The translations under genes were made by a program, and so were the position numbers. Positions 56,270-64,000 of a stretch of DNA of 64,000 nt are shown one piece after another. The notes beneath the pieces were generated by a model. That model was not told where the DNA came from. It worked only from the letters and a program-made list of their open reading frames with translations, and ran no database searches. Positions within the stretch are counted from its first letter, which is position 1, and every line of letters begins with the position of its first letter. The stretch comes from Candidula unifasciata (taxonomy: Eukaryota; Mollusca; Gastropoda; Stylommatophora; Geomitridae): positions 1-64,000 of the forward strand of contig CAJHNH020006557.1 of NCBI GenBank assembly GCA_905116865.2. Reading direction: 5' to 3'.

Positions 56270-56730
56270 TGTGATACACTTTCTTCCAGCCTGAGACATC
56301 TGTGGCGTTGGGCCTAATTTCACCCTAAGCAGACGCTCGAGCACGTATTGTCCGCGTGCAGAAAAGCCCTAGGTGAGGGTAGATACTCTTGGCGTCACAA
56401 CGAGGTACTGAAAGAGTTAGCGGCCGTTGTGGATCAAGCTAGGATGAGGACCAATGCGAGGGCCAGTCCTACCTTTGTCCCCGTGCGCTTCTTAAGGCTG
56501 GGCAGATTTATAAAGGTAACTTCAACAAGGTCGCACACGCCCCATCGATGCTTGACTGTGCGAGGGACTGGCTACTGGCGGTTGACCTGCCTGGTCACGA
56601 AAAGTACCTAGAGTTATCCCGAAGACCGGCCTGCGACCCGACATAGTCTTACACTCTACAGAGAAACGTCAGCTCATCCTGATCGAGCTGACCGTGCCGT
56701 ATGAGTCGCGAATGGACGAGAAGGGACGTT
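56270..56730 (+). mobile_element. LINE fragment with restriction-like endonuclease (R2/NeSL-type)
   Basis: TLEHVLSACRKALGEGRYSW and RHNEVLKELA form the Cys/His motif with a GRY.WRHN.VL block seen before the restriction-like endonuclease of R2/NeSL-type LINEs. After a shift, ARDWLLAVDLPGHEKYL-like sequence and LILIELTVPYESRMDE follow; the ELTVP block is the endonuclease core. RT is absent. Confidence 0.7.
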
Positions 56731-56734
56731 CTGT

Positions 56735-57420
56735 AAAGGACATGTAGATTGATATGATGTATAAAAGGACTTTAATTTGGGATGTAGAGCGCATCTGTTG
56801 TGATTATCGTCCGCAATATGTGGTCAGATTTCCAGGCGCACAACCTTATATAGCAGGGAGACGACGATTTTACGTCCAGGAAACACACTGGAACTCTAGC
56901 TGTTCTTGTATTTGTGCGTTTTCCCTAGCGTAACTGTGGTACTGATCTAGTTCATGTAACATAACATCCGTTCCTGCTTTTCTGTCCGCCAAACAAACAG
57001 CGGATTTATACGGTAGAGTATTTGTTGCAGCAGAGTGCAAAAATGTGCTTCCGGGATGCCATGCACGTGCGAGACAACGGCTAAAGGTCGTCGCCTAAAA
57101 GAATTACACGAAGTACTGAAGACTCGTTTCTCGAACAGCTGCTTCTCTTACATCCAGTTGTTACATTATCTCAAATTTATTGTAATGTTTGTTACTTTAC
57201 ACCATTGGGTTCTAGACAGCCCTTACTTTCACATACTCTATCTTAATATTTTCTTCAATTCTTTTCCGCTTGCCACTTTACTTTAACTACTCCTAGAGCA
57301 CGCATTTTAAAATATTACTTACCGAGGACAGCGTGAATGAAAGATGTCATGAAAAGCGCACATGATCGTGCTACGATGGCGTGCTTTCGCTAGTAGACAG
57401 CAGACATGTTTGACCTATTG
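56735..57420. other. No recognised gene
   Basis: Open frames are short and uninformative. Confidence 0.4.
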
Positions 57421-57599
57421 TCAGTGTCTGCAGGGTTGCCAGATAAAAAAACTTCATTTTATTCCAAACGATCACCCAAAATATGCCAGAAAATTGCCAA
57501 ACAAAGTGTAACATTGTACTCACTTCACATCAAAAGCTCTAGATTGAATTCTTCACTGTCATCCTCACTGGAACCAGTGGAAGATGCAGCATAAACCTT

Positions 57600-59796
57600 T
57601 TCGGATGTAAAATCATTAAGCATTTTCTTAGATTGAATGAAGTCTTTGCAACATTTCTTTGATATCAATAGTTCTGCTCTAATTCTGACAACTGCATCAA
57701 GAAAATCCAGTTGTATTTTGTTTCTTGCTTTTGATTTAATTGAAGTAACAGAATATTCTCTAAACTACAGCATTGCTAACGGGCATTATTAAGCAAGTAA
57801 GGGCGAAAGTGGCCAACTCTTTAAATGCCTGGAGTCGAAGTACGCCTATCAAAAAATCTTCCCTGTTTGTAGGTAGTCCATCGTTCTTAAATGTAGCTTC
57901 TTCTTTCCAGTTGACAAGAATCAATTTTCTGTACTGTTCTTCTTTAATACTGATGATGTTTTCTGCCAGGTGTAAAAATGGTAGCTCTGAGAACTGTGTC
58001 CTTGATATTTGATTTAAAACTACCTAAGGGCTCAATTTGGACAGATTTTGAAATATATTCTCTGTGGGAAGTCTACACGTGATTTGATTGAGAGCTTCCT
58101 CTAGCACAGACATGTATCTTTCATTACCATTGTTTATTTCTATCTGAACTTCAGTACTATTATTCTTCTGTAGGAACGCATTACATTCCGTTAGGAATTT
58201 AATACCAAAGTCAACGTGATGAATATTTTTTTTTCTGCTCATTGACGTCATGCAGTGTGTTCTTAAGACTTTTCTGGTGCGTGGACAATTTTTTGTGTTG
58301 TTTATGAGGATTGTCGGCTCTGTGGCTAAGTCGATGCGAACGCTTCGCTTCGTAATGCCGGGATGCCAGGTTCGAGCCCAGCTGCGGGCACTGCGCCTTG
58401 CGTTGGTTTCGACAGCGGTATCAAGAAAGCCGACCGTCCAGGAAGCAATGGCAAACTACTGGACGTATATTGCCTAGAGAAACCACACAGCAGCCAGGGG
58501 CTGTTAGGGTTGGTTCTGCAACGTCCTGTAAAGGATACGCAACTAACTTTTATGAGGATTAGCTTTTTTTTGTTGTTGTTGAAAAAGACTGTTCAGTCTT
58601 TCAAATTCTTGTACAATTGGTGTCGCAAACACAAAGTACAAATAATTATTGTGGTCTAACAGCATTTCCTTTAACAATCTTACTTTATATTTTATGTCAA
58701 ACGTTGTCTGTGCTAATTCAGCACATGTGAAATAAGCTTTCAATTCTTCCCAGTTCACCAACATATTGAACATAATCTGTCCACGCACAAGCCACCTAAT
58801 AGATGACAGTTTCTCAAATGGAAGAGGAGCAATTCGTTCTGATTCAAACTCCGTAGATGTGTTCATCACTTTAAACAGTTCTTTATAGGCTTCTCATCTA
58901 AAATCACTATGACGAAATCACTGAGGTATTTTTGTCAGTAAGAAACCAATATCTGATGGCAGCTTGGCAATTGCACTACAAATGCAGAGTGCTAGTGAAT
59001 GGCAGATACATCTGAGGTGTACACAAAAAGGAGACACATCTTTAATTCTGGACCATACCGAGTTCTTGCACCCGACCATGTTTGAAGCGCCATCTGACAC
59101 AAACCCAATGCAATTTGTAAGACTCTGACCACACCTTTTGATTTCCTTATCAGTCAAATTAAATAAGTTTTCTCCTGTAGCCACTTGCAAGGAAATTAAA
59201 GCAAGAAATCCAGTAAATATTTATTTTTTCCTGTCACTGAAAAAACTAACTATAATGCACAAGTACTTTTGAGTGGAAACGTCAGTAGACTCATCTATAA
59301 TGATGGCATATTTCTTGTTCCGAAAATCATCAATAAGGTCATCCTTAAGTGCAGGCGATATACTATTTTTTATTATGCATAAACATTTAGTTCTATGCAA
59401 CTGTATGTGCTCCAATGTACTCCCCTGACCATGCGCTCTCATGATTTCACTTAAATGATCAATTGTGCGTATTGCACAATGGCAGGTCATGCCTACAGCA
59501 AGTTGCAACTCTGTTGCTTCAAATTTAACATTACTTTGCCTTATATAGGAGTTAATGTTTTAATAAGCTGTGACTGGCTTTTTGACGGAGTTTTTATCCT
59601 GTTTTTTTCTGATTTTTTTTATGATTTGAAATGCTACTAATTCTTGTTGCAACAGTGTACTGACACAATTTACCATATGCTGCCTCTGATCCGTCTGAAG
59701 ACCTTTTGAGCCATGAGTTTGTTTTCTCCCAATTAGTATTATACTTGCGATTGCTGTCATAAGATGCTTTCTATTTTTTTGGAGTGACGTAGCCAT
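57600..59796 (-). pseudogene. hAT transposase, disrupted
   Basis: From the N-terminal side: KNRKHLMTAIASIILIGRKQ (59796-59560), then MRAHGQGSTLEHIQLHRTKC and KKYAIIIDESTDVSTQKYLC (59508-59221; IIDESTD carries the first catalytic Asp), CIGFVSDGASNMVGCKNSVW (59190-58918; second Asp, VSDGASNM), PFCVHLRCICHSLAL, then SIRWLVRGQIMFNMLV (58869-58543; the RW block). After the SINE it resumes, and ends with PVSNAVV-stop-RIFSVTS, the hATC dimerisation block in which the conserved Glu codon has become TAG. At least four disruptions; the protein is dead. The domain order matches hAT transposases of the ZMYM/SCAND3-like group. Confidence 0.9.
58313..58548 (+). mobile_element. tRNA-derived SINE, family A, nested in hAT
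   Basis: A 236-bp complete copy with a perfect 12-bp duplication TTTATGAGGATT (58301-58312 and 58549-58560). Head GTCGGCTCTGTGGCTAAGTC, B-box GGTTCGAGCCC, body GCGTTGGTTTCGACAGCGGT, tail ACGTCCTGTAAAGGA. Best family A copy. Confidence 0.93.
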
Positions 59797-60754
59797 TGGT
59801 AAAAGTAATAAAATCTATCACAGATAGAACTAGGTCTATATCCTATCTATTTTCTGTCCTCAAGTAGTTCTGGACAGTCTGAATCACTTGGTATCAGTGG
59901 TGGGTTTTCGTTTTATATCTCGCATTTATTCTAGTATTTTCCAGAGGTTTATAGCAGTCATGATCCTTTTAGGAAGACAACAAAACAAAAAGAAATGGCG
60001 TGAAACTCTGTTAATCCGCACTAGGTCATCACAACAACGTCAAACGGAAATACAGATTTTAACTGTAGGTCTACATTGCTTTTAGTAAATTTGCGTGTTT
60101 CTAACAGAGGAACCATGAAGAAAATGTGAGCACATCTTAATAAGAAATGCCAGGAAAAACCCAAATATGCCAGAATATGCCAGTTCATAATCTTATGCCA
60201 GTTCAATTTCAAATATGCCAGATTTGTGGCATCTGGCATAAAAAATGCCAATATGGCAACCCTGAGTGTCTGGATCATGAATTCTCTAGGCCACCTGGTG
60301 GAAAGTTTCAAGAAGGTTGTACCTTGCCCCTCTGCTTGCTACGTGTCGATCAGCTTCTGTTCGCATCACGTTACCACGTGATAGGGTACAGATGGCATGG
60401 GTCCAGCCAGATTAACTCTTTATGACACAGGCAGTTGTAACTTGGATACTTCCTATCCTGTTTGTTGGTTTAGGGTAATATTCGTCTGTGTCTGACAGTT
60501 ATCACAGTAAATTAAAGGACAAGAAAGTTTATGTTGTTAGTTTTTTTTTATTTTGTGTGCAACCACCCAGGAAGTCGTTCCCAATACCCACTTTGTAGTA
60601 CACCTGTCTGCAATTATGTTTTTTTTCCCCTTATTCATATTCCCTTTCGAATCTCTCCACCCCCCCCCCCCCCCCCAATCTTCAGCCCTCTCCACGCAGC
60701 ACAGCCCATGGCACTTTGTTTCCTTGGACCTACGACACACCGTTTCATTCATTT

Positions 60755-61095
60755 CCTGTTTGCACACATATTATATCGCAGTAGAGGCAGACCTCGACAT
60801 TTTCTACCCATCTGTCTTTAGAAACTCTATCGTCCTCCAATCTCCGAGTGTGACCTAGCGACCTAAACCTTGGAGACTGAGCATTGAGCAAACTGTTGTG
60901 ATACCTGCTCTTTCCAGTACTCGGTGCTTTTTCTTTTGTGTGTTTGTAAAATTAGTTGACCAAGTTTCAGTGCCGTAAATAGAGTCCCGATAACACAAGC
61001 CTGATAGACAAGAGTTTTGTTTTAATCGTTAACTTCCTGTTATCCCAAACTCTTTTTAGTAATATGTTCATTGTTTGCTGCCTTACCTCTCTTGA
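60755..61095 (-). mobile_element. LINE ORF2 C-terminal fragment
   Basis: Minus-strand frames give NKTLVYQACVIGTLFTALKL, matching the KI.VY.ACV..TLLYG thumb block, followed by short C-terminal pieces. Heavily decayed. Confidence 0.6.
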
Positions 61096-61100
61096 TGTTG

Positions 61101-61168
61101 GGGGGGGGGGGTGTGTGTGTGTGTGTGTGCGCGCGCGCGTGTGTGTGTGCGTGCGTGCGTGCGTACAC
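61101..61168. repeat. G-run and alternating GT/GC tract (Z-DNA-prone)
   Basis: A G-run leads into 58 bases of strict purine-pyrimidine alternation (61111-61168), including a CG-rich centre GCGCGCGCG. Confidence 0.95.
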
Positions 61169-61169
61169 C

Positions 61170-62070
61170 TAAGCCACGCCTAAGCCACGTACACCGACTA
61201 TGGAACGTTATACGGCCTTGCTATTCAATACCACTGACCTGATAGTGAAGGAAACGTCTGTTGATGTTCAGTTTCCATGACATTGTGTGCTAGCGGAAAG
61301 TTGGGGGCTGGGTGGGTGTTTATATCTTCTTTAGTATCGAGTCCTTGAATCTGCCGTCATTTTTCCCACGGTTGCATTAACATACTTGTGCTGTCTTTTT
61401 TCTCCCCGAGTGATATTGCGGTAACCATAGACGTACTGGTAATTTCGTTTCTTCTGCTATGACTAGTTATAACTGTGTTTCGTTGTCAAGGTCTCCGATC
61501 TGTCTTCTTAACAGTCAGTGCTTTTACACTTGTTTGCTGTAGAAAGTCAAGGAATGTTGAGACGACCGTAATCGGATTTGCATGGCGTATGGAGGTATGG
61601 TTTATTGTATTACGCAACTAGTTTTATATGAGCGCGAGTTAAGTCTGAACACGACCCTGTGTATACTTTCTGGTTTCCTAGACTATCCCCCTCTCTCCTT
61701 TGAGGAAAGGGTGGGGTGGCGGCGTGCAGCGCCCTTCTGGATTTTTACCATTAAGCAAACTACGTTGTGACAGATTTGCATTCTTTTATCTAACTACTAT
61801 ATTTTTTCGTATGTCTCACAACAGTAAAGGCAGATGTACTTGTAAACAGGGTAGCTTGAAACTGTAAATTGTTTTTTTTAGTTAGCCGTAGAAAATGTCT
61901 CATCACTCACAGAAAATTAAGATAGCTGAGGTAAATATTAAAATAAAATTCTCGAATGGGAAAAATAATGTGAACAAGAAGGACGAACCTGACACGCTAA
62001 TGTGATTTCACTCATTTTAAAGTCGATAGAATCGACTTCATTTCACCAGGTTTTTATCTCAAACGATCCC
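61170..62070. other. No recognised gene
   Basis: Nothing supported by domain, splice or repeat evidence. Confidence 0.4.
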
Positions 62071-62071
62071 C

Positions 62072-62075
62072 CCCC

Positions 62076-62138
<63 letters not shown>

Positions 62139-62147
62139 CCCCCCCTT
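62072..62147. repeat. CT microsatellite bordered by C-runs
   Basis: C-run, about 60 bases of CT, C-run. Confidence 0.95.
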
Positions 62148-62149
62148 TC

Positions 62150-63159
62150 CGCAGAACAGCTAGCCATCTGCCGAGAGTGTGACACAGAGCATGAACACAG
62201 CTCTGGCGAAGATCCCAAGTAATCACTGTAACTATTGCACGCATGAACTGGACTATGCAGCCTTGAAATGACCCCATGATCTTCAGAGGGCGAGGCAAAC
62301 GGCTTGGTCACTTCACCAAGGAGACCACCCCTAACAATATTCAACACGCCCTCCCCCATTTTCACACGACTCAACTACATCATCTTCTCATTGCCAGATC
62401 GCCCCAGTTTGGGAATCACTGTTCTAGATACGTATGATTTTATTCAGCAAATCGCTCTGTCCTTTACCAGCTTCTTACCACTGAGGGACAAATGCATAAC
62501 CTTGTTCTCTAGTTCTATCTATAAACACAGTATGGTTACATTTGGATGGTTTGTCTAGTTTATTATCAATGTACCGTTTTCTGTTTCAGTTTTCCAATAA
62601 TTCAGACAATGAAGTCTTAAGTTAAAACATGCGTTGTGCGATGCAGCACGGTAAAGTTGACATCTGAAGACGCTTGTATCTATCTTAAGGTCATATAAAG
62701 GCGGACTGATCAGGGGTGTAGCAACCTAGGGGCTTAGGCACCTTAACCCCCCCTCTCCCCCCCCTCCCATATATATATTAAACAGTTGTAAAGGGTGAAA
62801 CATTCACCACTAATTGTGTATAGTTCTCATGTTAATTTTTTGTTTATACATATATTACTACACAAATATTATTATATTACAAATATTGTGCCCACCCTCT
62901 TAGAAAGTATAAATCCGTTGTGCCACCCCACCCCTGCTCTTTAAAAAAAATTCCTCAATGTTTTTATTGTGATGGCGCACCTGAAACCAATCTTTGTATT
63001 GCAAAATAATAGGTGCATATATTTGCAGGTTTCAGTAAATAGAAATGGGGCCTGTGATGGAAACTGTGCAGACAAAAATGTTGCTGTTCTGTGCTACTTA
63101 AAGTGCAACACATTTGGCATCATGGTTGTTCGGATATCTTGGCCTTTTTGTGTGTGAAA

Positions 63160-63160
<1 letters not shown>
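62150..63160. other. No recognised gene
   Basis: Includes a decayed repeat phrase GATCAGGGGTGTAGCAACCT near 62710 and C-runs near 62745-62765. Confidence 0.4.
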
Positions 63161-63232
<72 letters not shown>

Positions 63233-63237
63233 CTCTA
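63161..63237. repeat. CT microsatellite followed by G-run
   Basis: CT tract with two TTCTC interruptions, then a G-run at 63244-63257. Confidence 0.95.
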
Positions 63238-63259
63238 GGCATGGGGGGGGGGGGGGGAA

Positions 63260-64000
63260 TTGGGGTGGTGTGGGAGGGGAGGGGTAAGTCAACTAGCCTA
63301 CATGATGTTTGCTTAGCACCGAAATGTTTGGGAAGTAGCCAATTTTTGGTCATCATAGTTAACCTTATGTGGTGGCAGACAGGTGATGGATTGAGGAAGT
63401 CAAGACCTGAACAATTTACAAAACTGACCTGTAGCTGTGCCGGGCTAGACAGAGGATGTCCCTATAAACACAATGGTCATGGCAACCTAGTATGGGCAGT
63501 CTTCACATAATTTATCAATTGCAACATACTGTGAGTATATAAAGAAAATTATGCCTGAACACATACATTTTTTTAACATTAACAACTAATATGACAGCTT
63601 TTCATTTCATTAAACATGTTAGACTGGGCTGTGTACTATCAACCAATTTATTGAGTTTGTCATTGATCTAGTCAGGTAATCCACACAAGATCAACCATAT
63701 AAATTGGTAGGCATCAAACAAATAAAAAGCAGTGTGCTGATCAATGTTTTTGATTGCTGAAAATCAAAGGCACACACACACAAATATATAAATGTAATTG
63801 TACAATAATGTTCATGTTTTTTTAATAGAGGAAAAACAGCTAGATTAAGTTGCAAAAAACTTTTTTCCTCTTGTGCAGCATAAAGTAATGTATTAAAGAG
63901 GTTAATAGTAAAGTAGCTCAAGCAAAAACATCATTCCACAGAATGAAGAATATTCTGCACAATGTATCTTCATCAGCTGAGAGGTGAGAGAGTTCTTAAA
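63260..64000. other. No recognised gene
   Basis: AT-rich DNA. No glycogenin C-terminal exon was found here. Confidence 0.4.

Larger units (their letters stand above)
57431..60264 (-). mobile_element. Complete hAT transposon, inactivated
   Basis: A 2834-bp element with termini CAGGGTTGCCA and TGGCAACCCTG, flanked by a perfect 8-bp duplication AGTGTCTG (57423-57430 and 60265-60272). Subterminal regions repeat ATGCCAG/TGCCA words. It encodes a hAT-family transposase on the minus strand, broken by stops and shifts, and contains a younger SINE at 58313-58548. Confidence 0.93.

Noticed and set aside
62304..64000. Terminal glycogenin exon with the glycogen-synthase-binding motif
   Set aside because: I looked for a DYMG-type motif downstream of 50263 on the + strand and found none convincing in the window.

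Overview
This is a window of animal nuclear DNA: AT-rich, intron-rich, and packed with decayed transposons, microsatellites and minisatellites. Gene structure and repeat content (tRNA-derived SINEs, RTE-type LINEs, RNase H-bearing LINEs, hAT, mariner and Merlin DNA transposons) suit a lophotrochozoan, plausibly a mollusc. That assignment is an inference. There is no bacterial gene organisation, no CRISPR array and no rRNA.

The only gene I can name is glycogenin, on the + strand from 17288 to at least 50263. I could place seven coding exons with matching splice phases: 17288-17303, 21806-21941, 23676-23850, 27466-27628, 31135-31261, 38362-38542 and 49610-50263. Together they give 484 codons in one open frame. 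The GT8 catalytic domain is complete, with the DAD metal motif in exon 3 and the self-glucosylated tyrosine context in exon 5. A long, low-complexity, His-rich C-terminal region follows, and the final exon is probably beyond the window. On the minus strand, 1135-1402 is a convincing coding exon of a gene I do not recognise; it continues to the left past the window edge.

Layout. 1-2.5 kb: minus-strand exon, a 33-bp minisatellite and a SINE. 2.6-4.4 kb: RNase H LINE remnant. 5 kb: mariner-type MITE. 6-9.6 kb: LINE crumbs, SINEs and an unclassified repeat. 9.7-10.7 kb: a Merlin-type element. 11.3-14.8 kb: the longest LINE (endonuclease, RT, RNase H). 15-17 kb: SINE and LINE fragments and a long TAG array. 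17.3-50.3 kb: glycogenin, whose introns carry at least nine LINE fragments, two more Merlin-type elements, a deleted mariner, a LINE ORF1 with its putative promoter, and a composite hAT/RTE element. 50-53 kb: minisatellites and a SINE. 55.3-56.1 kb: a second composite hAT/RTE element. 56.3-56.7 kb: a LINE fragment with a restriction-like endonuclease. 57.4-60.3 kb: a complete but inactivated hAT element with an intact 8-bp target duplication and a SINE nested inside. 60.7-64 kb: LINE crumbs and simple repeats.

The most unusual signal is a set of three related elements (9708-10724, 27885-28473, 36595-37496). Each begins GGCTCT, has TIRs of roughly 110 bp or more, and is flanked by 8-bp duplications. 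Two carry complementary pieces of a Merlin/ISXO2-like transposase: the N-terminal zinc-ribbon part in one and the C-terminal catalytic part in another. Two carry inverted arrays of telomere-like TTAGGG sequence inside the arms. I know of no described Merlin family with this architecture.
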